Source: an uncultured Clostridia bacterium (GTDB lineage: Bacteria; Bacillota; Clostridia; TANB77; CAG-508). Taken from it: a stretch of DNA of 13,685 nt. This document shows positions 7,693 through 13,685 of this stretch, one piece after another. Location of the stretch: contig CANRBO010000018.1 of the NCBI GenBank assembly GCA_947628885.1, positions 1 through 13,685 on the forward strand. The letters run 5' to 3'. Numbering within the stretch: the first letter of the stretch is position 1; each line of letters begins with the position of its first letter. A program made the position numbers and the translations under genes. Under the pieces are notes generated by a model. That model did not search any database. It was not told the DNA's origin and worked only from the letters and a program-made list of their open reading frames with translations.

Positions 7693-7701
7693 TGTTATAA
7701 T
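7693..7701 (+). promoter_or_regulatory. Candidate extended -10 promoter of the amylase gene
   Basis: TGTTATAAT forms an extended -10 (TGn plus perfect TATAAT at 7696-7701). No good -35 is seen at 17-18 bases, which is tolerated with an extended -10. Transcription from about 7708 would give a leader near 160 bases. A second, weaker promoter further down cannot be excluded. Confidence 0.45.
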
Positions 7702-7774
7702 GTTATTAAGTATTTTTTTATACAAAGGCTTTCAATCTTTATTGTTTTACTTGTCTATGCTTACTAAAAGTACT

Positions 7775-7788
7775 TGAAAGCATTGATA
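7775..7788 (+). promoter_or_regulatory. Degenerate catabolite-response (cre)-like site
   Basis: TGAAAGCATTGATA matches the consensus TGWAANCGNTNWCA at 12 of 14 positions but lacks the G of the central CG and the late C. CcpA control of an alpha-amylase would be expected in Bacillota, but the loss of the conserved CG makes this weak. Confidence 0.22.
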
Positions 7789-7816
7789 ATAATTAATTAG
7801 TAATGTTACATTATAG

Positions 7817-7864
7817 GTTTATAGGTAACCTTTAAAAAACCTAAATACATTAACAAGGATTAAT
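7817..7864 (+). promoter_or_regulatory. Leader element shared with the kinase gene (amylase copy)
   Basis: This 48-base element runs from GTTTATAGGTAACC to ACAAGGATTAAT and ends six bases before the amylase ATG. It matches the kinase leader (5474-5522, minus strand) at about 88% over 49 aligned positions. The AACCT direct repeats are at 7827-7831 and 7838-7842, again 11 bases apart. AAGGA near the end is the ribosome binding site. Confidence 0.7.
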
Positions 7865-7870
7865 TCACAG

Positions 7871-9337
7871 ATGAAAAGAAATAATAATACAATGATGCAA
7901 TATTTTGAGTGGTACTTGCCTAATACCTGCAATTTATGGCAAAATCTTATTAAAATGGCTCCACAATTAAAGAAAATGGGAATAAATATGTTGTGGCTTC
8001 CTCCTGCATGTAAAGGTGCAGCTGGGATTAACGACACAGGTTATGGTGTATATGACCTTTATGACTTGGGAGAATTTAATCAAAAAGGATCTGTCAGAAC
8101 TAAATACGGAACCAAAGATGAATATATTGCAGCAATACGAGCATTGCAATTAGAAGATATTCAAGTTCTTGCTGATATTGTACTAAATCATAGGATGGGT
8201 GCAGACGAAATGCAAGATATTATTGCATACAAAATAAATCCTTCCAATAGAAATGAAGTTTTAGGCGATTATAGAACTATCTCAGCTTGGACAAAATACA
8301 ATTTTGAAGGCAGAAATAATGTGTATTCTGATTTCAAGCTTGACTGGTCACATTTCACATCAATTGACTATGATAATATTGCCAAAGAAAATGGAATATT
8401 CAGATTTTACGGAAAACATTTTAGCGATGAAGTAGATAAAGAACTCGGCAATTACGATTACCTTATGGGTTGTGATGTTGATTTCAATAATCTTGACACA
8501 GTTGATGATTTAAACTCTTGGGGCAAGTGGTTTTTGACTCAAACTAATGTTGACGGTTTTAGACTAGATGCTGTAAAACATATCCGTTCATCTTTTTATA
8601 AAAAATGGCTTGCCGAGTTGAAAACAACTTTTAATAAGGATTTATATACAGTTGGCGAATATTTTAGCGTAAATATCGATAGCCTTTTAAATTATTTAGA
8701 TTACAACGAACAAGTTGACTCATTGTTTGATGTCCCTTTGCATGACCACTTTAAACAAGCTTCAGAAAGTAACGGTCAATATGATATGAGCAAAATATTT
8801 GAAGACACACTTGTTGACAGAAGACCTTCGAAAGCTGTTACATTTATTGATAACCATGATACAGAACCCGGTCAATCATTGGAATCATGGGTAAAAGACT
8901 GGTTCAGGCCACTCGCATATAGCATGATAATGCTTAGAGAAAAAGGAATTCCTTGTATTTTCTATGGCGATTATTATGGTATCCCTGCCAAAAATATACC
9001 TGATATGAAGGATTTCTTAGACACATTGCTAGCTGTAAGAAAGAACATGGCTTATGGAGAGCAACGAGATTATTTGGATCACCACAATATCATTGGCTGG
9101 ACACGAGAAGGCGATTATTATCATCAAGACTCCGGTTTGGCAGTTATACTAAGTGACGGCGAAGGTGGTAGCAAGCAAATGAACGTCGGCAAAAACCTTG
9201 CTAATTGTTGCCTTTACGACTGTACTGGAAATGTCAGAGAGCCTGTATATGTTGATAAAGACGGAAATGGAATATTCTATGTAAATGGTGGTAGCGTTTC
9301 TGTATGGATTAAGAAAGATAATATGTATAATTTGTAA
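7871..9337 (+). CDS. amyA: Cytoplasmic alpha-amylase, GH13 (AmyA/GH13_5 type)
   Basis: A 488-residue enzyme that hydrolyses internal alpha-1,4 bonds in glycogen or maltodextrins. No signal peptide is present and the protein opens directly with the TIM-barrel motif MMQYFEWYLPN, so it acts in the cytoplasm. Conserved GH13 regions are present in order: ADIVLNHRMGAD (region I, 101-112), GFRLDAVKH (region II, catalytic nucleophile Asp233), VGEYFS (region III, acid/base Glu263) and FIDNHDTEPGQS (region IV, transition-state Asp330). The C-terminal beta domain follows and the length matches intracellular bacterial alpha-amylases. The ATG at 7871 follows AAGGA with an 11-base spacer. It is transcribed alone, rightward, away from all other genes in the window, and ends at a clear hairpin terminator. 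The shared leader and a weak cre-like site suggest regulated expression. The job is probably turnover of storage glycogen or imported maltodextrins. Confidence 0.97.
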   Translation: MKRNNNTMMQYFEWYLPNTCNLWQNLIKMAPQLKKMGINMLWLPPACKGAAGINDTGYGVYDLYDLGEFNQKGSVRTKYGTKDEYIAAIRALQLEDIQVLADIVLNHRMGADEMQDIIAYKINPSNRNEVLGDYRTISAWTKYNFEGRNNVYSDFKLDWSHFTSIDYDNIAKENGIFRFYGKHFSDEVDKELGNYDYLMGCDVDFNNLDTVDDLNSWGKWFLTQTNVDGFRLDAVKHIRSSFYKKWLAELKTTFNKDLYTVGEYFSVNIDSLLNYLDYNEQVDSLFDVPLHDHFKQASESNGQYDMSKIFEDTLVDRRPSKAVTFIDNHDTEPGQSLESWVKDWFRPLAYSMIMLREKGIPCIFYGDYYGIPAKNIPDMKDFLDTLLAVRKNMAYGEQRDYLDHHNIIGWTREGDYYHQDSGLAVILSDGEGGSKQMNVGKNLANCCLYDCTGNVREPVYVDKDGNGIFYVNGGSVSVWIKKDNMYNL

Positions 9338-9405
9338 ATTGTTTATTTTGCTATTTTTAAAGATTTTATTAATACATTACCTTTGATAATTGGTTTGTAT
9401 AAATT

Positions 9406-9446
9406 AAAGTTCTATTAATTTTTTATAATTAATGGAACTTTTTATA
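9406..9446 (+). terminator. Intrinsic terminator of the amylase gene
   Basis: AAAGTTCTATTAATT (9406-9420) pairs with AATTAATGGAACTTT (9427-9441) as a 15-bp stem with one G-U pair and a 6-base loop. It is followed by an AT-rich, T-biased tract. It starts about 70 bases after the amylase stop. Confidence 0.8.
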
Positions 9447-9490
9447 ATTATTTTGTGATTTTACTTTTATTTTATTATTTTAAGATTTTA

Positions 9491-9665
9491 GCTTTATTAT
9501 TTTCATATACTATTTTGCAGTTTTTGCTTTATTATTTTTATATATTATTTTGCAGTTTTTGCTTTATTATTTTTATATACTATTTTGCAATTTTTGCTTT
9601 ATTATTTTTATATACTATTTTGCAGTTTTTACTTTATTATTTTTATATACTATTTTCGATTTTTA
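9491..9665. repeat. 35-bp tandem repeat array between the amylase and yraN
   Basis: Five consecutive 35-base units begin at 9491, 9526, 9561, 9596 and 9631. The unit starts GCTTTATTATTTTTATATAC on the plus strand and ends TATTTTGCAGTTTTT. Copies differ at one to a few bases, with most change in the last. The array occupies most of the 337-base gap 9338-9674, whose only other feature is the amylase terminator. It ends about ten bases before the yraN stop codon. Open frames on the plus strand across it are products of the repeat and not genes. Confidence 0.95.
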
Positions 9666-9674
9666 TTAATGTTT

Positions 9675-10034
9675 TTACTGTACAATTTCAATATTTTTCA
9701 AGTGATGAATATAATACTTTTCCTTCTTGTATACTTCGATCACATCAAATCTAATCAGCTCATTATCAAGTTTATTCTTGTACACAAAATACTTAGTTGC
9801 ATCAAAAATATGCTTTTTCTTTTCACTATGCACTGCTTCAGCTGGAACTCCATAATTCAGATTTGACCTTGTTTTTACCTCTATAAAAACAAACTCATTT
9901 TTATCTTTTGCAATTATGTCAATCTCACCCTGCCTGCATTTAAAATTTTTCATAATTAGCCTGTATCCATTTTCTATCAAATACTCACAAGCAATATTTT
10001 CGCCTGATTGTCCTAAAATATGCCTTTCATACAT
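9675..10034 (-). CDS. yraN: YraN / UPF0102 family nuclease-like protein
   Basis: A 119-residue protein of the UPF0102 family, whose members have a restriction-endonuclease-like (PD-(D/E)XK) fold; a role in DNA processing is assumed but not settled. The family pattern is complete: an N-terminal helix with GQSGENIACEYLIENGYRL, then FKCRQGEIDIIAKD, in which Glu and Asp are the presumed metal ligands, and FVFIEVKTRSN, giving the E-x-K part of the active site, then GVPAEAV and the helix KKKHIFDATKYF. The ATG at 10032-10034 follows AGGTG about five bases upstream. It begins 15 bases after the dprA stop, so the two are one transcript. The size is normal for the family. Confidence 0.93.
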   Translation of the reverse strand: MYERHILGQSGENIACEYLIENGYRLIMKNFKCRQGEIDIIAKDKNEFVFIEVKTRSNLNYGVPAEAVHSEKKKHIFDATKYFVYKNKLDNELIRFDVIEVYKKEKYYIHHLKNIEIVQ

Positions 10035-10049
10035 ATTTTCACCTGCCTT

Positions 10050-10913
10050 TTAAGCTTTAATTACATATTTGTCTCCCGGCAAGCTCTGAATAAAATTGTC
10101 CACTTCCAACATAAACAATATTTCATTTACTTCTTGTACCGACAGACCAACTATCCTTGATATCTCATCCGCACTTTTCGGGATCGTACCAATCATTTCA
10201 TATACTGCCTTATATTTTCCTTCTAGCTCGATTTTTCTTTCAGACTCATCAATTCCTAGAAACATTAAAATATCTTGCACAGAAAGAATTAAATTTGCCC
10301 CTTCCTGTATAAGCTTGTTATTGCCATAGCTACTTTTCTTATCAATATCTCCCGGTATACAACCAACTTCTTTGCCCTGCCTCATACCTGTTCTTGCAGT
10401 TATTGTACTGCCACTCCTGTATCTAGCTTCAATAACTAAAACGAAATCAGCCAAACCACTTATAATTCTATTTCTTTTAGGAAATCTACTCATCAAAACT
10501 TCTTCATCAGGTTCATATTCACTTAAAATCATACCACCACTATCAATTATATTTTTAGCTAATTGTATGTTTTCAGTTGGATAAATGTTGTTAATTCCAC
10601 ACGCTAATACAGCTATCGTTTTGCCTTCTTCATTACAAGAATTGTAATGAGCAATTGAATCCACTCCCCTAGCCAATCCACTAATAATACACACACCTTT
10701 TTTAGAAAGAGCCTTTGCAAATCTCTCAGCTTGCTTTTTTCCATAATCACTACAATTTCTTGAACCAACAATTGCAACTATTGGCTTGTCCAAAAGCTCT
10801 GTATTTCCTTGCACATAAAGCTTTTTCGGTGGATTACTTATGTCTAATAATTTTCTAGGATATTCCTTACTTTTTATATCTATTTCTTTTATGTTGTTTA
10901 CTTTTTTAATAAT
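10050..10913 (-). CDS. dprA: DNA-processing protein DprA (Smf) with apparent ATT start
   Basis: DprA binds incoming single-stranded DNA and loads RecA during transformation; in non-competent bacteria its role is less clear. The Rossmann-like domain is complete: AIVGSRNCSDYG, ISGLARGVDSIAH, AVLACGINNIYP, FPKRNRIISGLADFVLVIEA, SGSTITARTG and the later PGDI and GNNKLIQEGANLI. A C-terminal winged-helix-like segment (IPKSADEISRIVGLS) follows. The first ATG/GTG/TTG in frame is GTG at 10812-10814, but this would cut off the family segment YPRKLLDISNPPKKLYVQGN, and it has no ribosome binding site. Upstream the frame is open to a TAA at 10932-10934. AAGGAG (10920-10925) lies six bases before ATT at 10911-10913, which I take as the start, giving 287 residues. 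The N-terminal SAM-like domain of longer DprA proteins is absent. Confidence 0.88.
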   Translation of the reverse strand: MIKKVNNIKEIDIKSKEYPRKLLDISNPPKKLYVQGNTELLDKPIVAIVGSRNCSDYGKKQAERFAKALSKKGVCIISGLARGVDSIAHYNSCNEEGKTIAVLACGINNIYPTENIQLAKNIIDSGGMILSEYEPDEEVLMSRFPKRNRIISGLADFVLVIEARYRSGSTITARTGMRQGKEVGCIPGDIDKKSSYGNNKLIQEGANLILSVQDILMFLGIDESERKIELEGKYKAVYEMIGTIPKSADEISRIVGLSVQEVNEILFMLEVDNFIQSLPGDKYVIKA

Positions 10914-10919
10914 ATGTAT

Positions 10920-10925
10920 CTCCTT
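10920..10925 (-). promoter_or_regulatory. Ribosome binding site that decides the dprA start
   Basis: AAGGAG on the minus strand, six bases (ATACAT) before ATT at 10911-10913. No ATG, GTG or TTG in the dprA frame lies within reach of it; the in-frame codons downstream read ATT, ATT, AAA, AAA, GTA. It is the strongest Shine-Dalgarno sequence near the gene. Confidence 0.7.
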
Positions 10926-10970
10926 TTTTAGTTATCTTTTCTTATTTAATTTATATCAATTTTTTTTGTT

Positions 10971-11094
10971 ACAAAATTATGTAACTTTTTTCATTAATTT
11001 TTTTTGCAAAATCATGTAATTTTTTTCCACATTAAGTTTTTTTGCAAAATCATGTAATTTTTTTCACATTAATTTTTTTGCAACATTATGTAAT
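10971..11094. repeat. 35-38 bp degenerate tandem repeat between comM and dprA
   Basis: Four copies of a 15-base core like GCAAAATCATGTAAT begin at 10971 (variant ACAAAATTATGTAAC), 11006, 11044 and 11080, joined by T-rich tracts containing CATTAA. Spacings of 35, 38 and 36 bases vary by T-run length. The first copy, with its flank, forms the 6-bp inverted repeat GTTACA/TGTAAC; the others have imperfect versions. The array fills most of the 226-base gap between comM and dprA. Confidence 0.88.
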
Positions 11095-11139
11095 TTTTAT
11101 GTTGATTTTTCTACTTGCTTTTCCTTGTTATTATTACAT

Positions 11140-12672
11140 TTAAACTGTTTCTATATCTATATATTTTTTGTCTAAGTTTCTGTATTGGATTGCTTCAGCA
11201 ATATGATTCTTTTTTATTTGCTCTTCATTTTCCAAATCAGCTATCGTTCTAGCTATTTTTAAAATTTTGTTATAGGCTCTAGCACTCAATTTGAATTTTT
11301 GAAAAGCTATCTGCAATAAATTTCTTCATCTAATATGCAATATTTCTCGCATTGCTTAGCTTCTAATTCAGAATTGTATAAAATCTTTTCATTTTTATAT
11401 CTGTTAGCTTGTATATCTATTGCTTTTTCAACTCTTGTTCTAATTTGCTCAGATGTTTCAGGCACGTCATTTTTCAATTTATCAAAACCCACTCTTTGAA
11501 CTTCCACTTGAATATCAATTCTATCTAAAAGTGGACCACTTATCTTATTTAAATATTTCTTTATGTCAGTTGGTTTGCAAGTACATTTTTTGTACTCAGA
11601 ACCATAATAACCGCATGGACACGGATTCATAGCTGCCACTAACATAAAATTACAAGGATATGTAAGCGACTGATTTAGCCTGTTAATTGTAACATTTTTG
11701 CTCTCCAAAGGTTCACGCAAAAGCTCTAACGTCTTCTTGTCAAATTCAGCTATCTCATCTAAAAATAAAGTACCATTATGAGCCAAACTAATCTCTCCCG
11801 GTTTCGGATTTGAACCACCACCTACTAAAGCCTGCGGAGTAATCGTATAATGCGGACTTCTAAAAGGTCTTGTAAAAATTATTTTCTCTCGACTTAGCTT
11901 GCCTACAATGCTATTGATTTTTGTTGTCTCAATAGCTTCATCAAAATTCAAGTTAGGCATTATCGTATTTAATCTCTGAGCAAGCATAGTTTTCCCACAT
12001 CCGCGGACTTCCTATCATCAAAATATTATGTCGACCTGCAGCAGCAATTTCTAAAGCTCTTTTAACTTTCTCCTGACCTTTAACTTCTGCAAAATCTATG
12101 CTATAAGTGTGTTTTTGCGTGTTTAATTCTTGCCAAGTTACTTTTTCTTCCTTAAGACTATTTTTGCCATTTAGATAGCCAATAACTTCAGCTAGATTAT
12201 TTGCGCCCAAAACTCTTATTCCTTCTACAATCGAAGCTTCTTCTAAATTATTTTTTGGGATAATTATCTCTTTAATCCCCAATTTCTTAGCTTCAACGCA
12301 AATCGGCAATATACCATTTACACTATTTAAATCTCCATTTAAAGATAATTCTCCAACAAAAGCTCTGCTTTTGCTTCCTTTAGATTTAATTTCTTCCATG
12401 CTATATAATAAGCCAATTGCAATAGGCAAATCCAAGAGTGAACCTTGCTTTCTAACATCTGCAGGTGCTAAATTTACAACAATTTTTCTGCTAAAAATCT
12501 CAAATCCTGTGTTTTTAACAGCAGCCTTTACCCTTTCCTTTGATTCTTTTATGCTCAAATCAGGTAACCCCACTATATCCCAGCTTGGCAAACCTGCTGA
12601 CACATCAACTTGTACATCAATTATGTATCCTTCTAATCCCTTCAATGACATGCTTTTAACAATAGAAAGCAA
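11140..12672 (-). pseudogene. comM: comM / YifB Mg-chelatase-like AAA+ ATPase, broken by two frameshifts
   Basis: ComM is a hexameric AAA+ helicase that promotes branch migration during recombination of transforming DNA. The start is TTG at 12670-12672 behind AGGAAAGGAG, giving LLSIVKSMSLKGLEGYIIDV after the usual family pattern. The N-terminal S5-fold Lon-like domain is intact, followed by GRHNILMIGSP. There the frame breaks: the Walker A motif GxxGCGKT is restored only if one extra base within 12003-12006 is ignored. The second frame carries GTLFLDEIAEF (Walker B), AAMNPCPCGYYG with a Cys cluster, and SGPLLDRIDIQVEV. Near 11318-11323 a one-base loss in an A-run sends it to a TAG; the missing end (LLQIAFQKFKLSARAYNKIL and on to DIETV, TAA at 11140-11142) is intact in the third frame. 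Corrected length is about 510 residues, normal for ComM. Both lesions are single bases, so recent decay or sequencing error are both possible. Confidence 0.92.
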
Positions 12673-12774
12673 AATATCTCCTTTCCTAGACACTTTATAA
12701 AAATAAGATGTCTGTAACTTGTATTTTTATTTTTGATGCTCATTTAGAAATTTATCTTATTTGCATCTTTTATG
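12673..12774 (-). other. comM leader with competing inverted repeats
   Basis: The roughly 100-base untranslated leader contains AAATAAGAT and ATCTTATTT (9-bp complementary), GATGC and GCATC (5-bp), AAGATG and CATCTT (6-bp), and AGACAT against GTGTCT (with one G-U). Some of these overlap and cannot form together. I do not recognise a known riboswitch or T-box, and no terminator hairpin is visible inside the leader. Confidence 0.35.
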
Positions 12775-12780
12775 TCTGAT

Positions 12781-12809
12781 ATTATATTCCATTTTCTACC
12801 ATTTGTCAA
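12781..12809 (-). promoter_or_regulatory. Perfect-consensus sigma-A promoter of the comM-dprA-yraN cluster
   Basis: On the minus strand, TTGACA (12804-12809) and TATAAT (12781-12786) are 17 bases apart, an exact consensus. Transcription would start near 12774 and leave a leader of about 100 bases before the TTG at 12672. No other clear promoter is seen before dprA or yraN, so it probably serves all three. Confidence 0.85.
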
Positions 12810-12817
12810 CAGGTTTC

Positions 12818-12858
12818 AAAAAAAAAATGCTAAAATTTGTCACTTTTTAATTTTAGCA
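12818..12858 (-). terminator. Intrinsic terminator after the Rpn-family gene
   Basis: On the minus strand, TGCTAAAATT (12849-12858) pairs perfectly with AATTTTAGCA (12828-12837) across an 11-base loop and is followed at once by ten T residues (12818-12827). It ends the gene whose stop codon is at 12906 and lies immediately before the comM promoter. Confidence 0.92.
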
Positions 12859-12905
12859 CTATTTTTTGCAACATTAAAGAGCTTTTTAAGCCTTTAATTT
12901 AACAA

Positions 12906-13685
12906 TTACGCATTTTGTCTAACTAATTCTTGCTTGATTTTATTTAGTTCATTATCACTTATTTCTGTACAGTCCATTATTATGTCATCTTTTACTTTTT
13001 TTATAATCAGGTTTCTTATTATTGCCAATTTTTTTGCCTCGCCAACAGCTATACCTTGAGCTCTACCTTCTTTTCTTAATCTTCTTGCTTCTCTTTGTAA
13101 CATCTCATCTACTTGCATTTTTGCCACCTCCTTCTTATTTTTTATAATCTTTTTTACTTCTGATTGAGGCATTTTTAAGTTTTGTGCTATTAGCACTACC
13201 ATGTACAAATTGATTCTTTCCTTCATATATTTTGACATATCTTGCTTCATTATCTTTTTTGCTAATTCTTTTGCTTCATCTATATTCTGCAGTCTTTCTA
13301 TTAGTAGTACTTTTGATAACATGCTATTTTCTTCCAATAGTTTTTCTTCGTCTACTTCTTTTGCATCTACTAATTCATAATTCGACAATTCTTGTGTTTT
13401 CCATTTCTTTAAGTTCATCTTTGTTTTTTTACTTTTTATTTTATTATTTTTATGGTTCCATTTTTCTTTTCCTGTAAATAATACTATTCCTATCACTGTT
13501 GGTTCTATGTAACTGTTGCTTTCTATTTTTTCTTCATTATCTTCACTTAATACTTTTTCCAATATGTCTGCCTTATAGTTCAACATCCTTTTATTCATGT
13601 TTGTGTCCTTCTTCGTTTGATGTTCTATTACTACATACATATTTGCGTTTATTACTTTATATACTACATCTGATATTTTATTTTC
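12906..13685 (-). CDS. Rpn-family PD-(D/E)XK nuclease / putative transposase, 5' end outside window
   Basis: 259 residues are visible and the frame stays open to the right edge, so the N terminus is missing; an internal ATG at 13640 is not the true start. The edge residues ISDVVYKVI followed by MYVVIEHQTKKD match the active-site region of the Rpn (recombination-promoting nuclease, transposase_31/TIGR01784-like) family, in which the Asp of the D-x-x-Y strand and the E-x-Q pair of IEHQ form the metal site. NKRMLNYKADILEK follows as in the family. The middle is Lys-rich and variable. Near the C terminus, EGRAQGIAVGEAKKLAII is the G-x-x-x-G linker typical of these proteins, followed by a short helical domain. 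Such genes are usually multicopy and mobile or promote RecA-independent recombination. It is ended by a strong terminator and is transcriptionally separate from comM. Confidence 0.8.
   Translation of the reverse strand, partial: ENKISDVVYKVINANMYVVIEHQTKKDTNMNKRMLNYKADILEKVLSEDNEEKIESNSYIEPTVIGIVLFTGKEKWNHKNNKIKSKKTKMNLKKWKTQELSNYELVDAKEVDEEKLLEENSMLSKVLLIERLQNIDEAKELAKKIMKQDMSKYMKERINLYMVVLIAQNLKMPQSEVKKIIKNKKEVAKMQVDEMLQREARRLRKEGRAQGIAVGEAKKLAIIRNLIIKKVKDDIIMDCTEISDNELNKIKQELVRQNA

Larger units (their letters stand above)
7539..7870. other. Divergent intergenic control region between mscS and the amylase
   Basis: 332 bases with no gene on either strand. It holds a leftward promoter for mscS (7646-7676), a rightward extended -10 promoter for the amylase (7693-7701), an 8-base inverted pair GCTTTCAA (7728-7735) / TTGAAAGC (7774-7781), a degenerate catabolite-response-like site (7775-7788) and the shared leader (7817-7864). 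The two promoters lie almost back to back, so regulation of one could affect the other. Confidence 0.6.

Noticed and set aside
9455..9866. Plus-strand open frames encoding Phe/Leu/Tyr-rich repeats
   Set aside because: They are translations of the 35-bp AT-rich array in different frames and then run antisense to yraN.
10971..11094. Possible CRISPR array
   Set aside because: The copies are degenerate, the spaces between them are near-identical T-rich tracts and not unique spacers, and no cas gene is nearby.
11953..12006. Programmed ribosomal frameshift in comM
   Set aside because: There is no slippery heptamer at the break, the shift destroys an essential ATP-binding loop, and a second unrelated frameshift follows; mutation or sequence error is simpler.

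Overview
The window is very AT-rich. Its gene content (sortase-fold protein, VanS-type histidine kinase, Smf/DprA, YifB/ComM, cytoplasmic GH13 amylase, methionine gamma-lyase-like protein), AAGGAG-type ribosome binding sites and near-consensus sigma-A promoters point to an uncultured or poorly known Bacillota, most likely a Clostridia. Every natural gene end I can see is TAA, and TGG encodes Trp normally, so the standard bacterial code applies. No species can be named from sequence alone.

Layout. Positions 1-7538 form a leftward block. Reading in transcription order it holds an MscS-type channel (6393-7538), an OmpR-family response regulator (5657-6331), a VanS-like sensor kinase (3997-5466), a membrane-anchored sortase-fold protein whose catalytic His and Cys are both Tyr (3157-3864), a membrane-anchored WG-repeat protein (1259-2986), and a methionine gamma-lyase/aluminium-resistance-family PLP enzyme that runs off the left edge (1-1181). 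Most of these act at or sense the envelope. A divergent intergenic region (7539-7870) separates the block from a rightward cytoplasmic alpha-amylase (7871-9337) with a clear terminator. Positions 9675-12672 are a leftward DNA-uptake/recombination cluster: comM (two frameshifts, probably a pseudogene), dprA (apparent ATT start) and yraN. At the right edge is an Rpn-family PD-(D/E)XK nuclease/transposase-like gene, cut by the window and ended by a strong terminator.

No complete new system stands out, but several things merit a second look. (1) A sortase fold has lost both catalytic residues and is expressed from a promoter that predicts a leaderless mRNA. (2) A 48-49 bp leader with AACCT direct repeats 11 bp apart sits just upstream of both the sensor kinase and the amylase, in inverted orientation around the mscS-regulator segment. 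(3) dprA seems to lack any ATG/GTG/TTG start at its ribosome binding site. (4) comM carries a 1-nt insertion in Walker A and a 1-nt deletion near its end. (5) Four separate minisatellites occur in 13.7 kb, two in frame inside proteins and two between genes.

How the genes may work together (inference): the channel, regulator and kinase look like an envelope- or osmotic-stress module, and the shared leader suggests that kinase and amylase expression respond to one factor, possibly this regulator. The dprA-yraN-comM cluster is the usual competence/recombination neighbourhood, here probably in decay.
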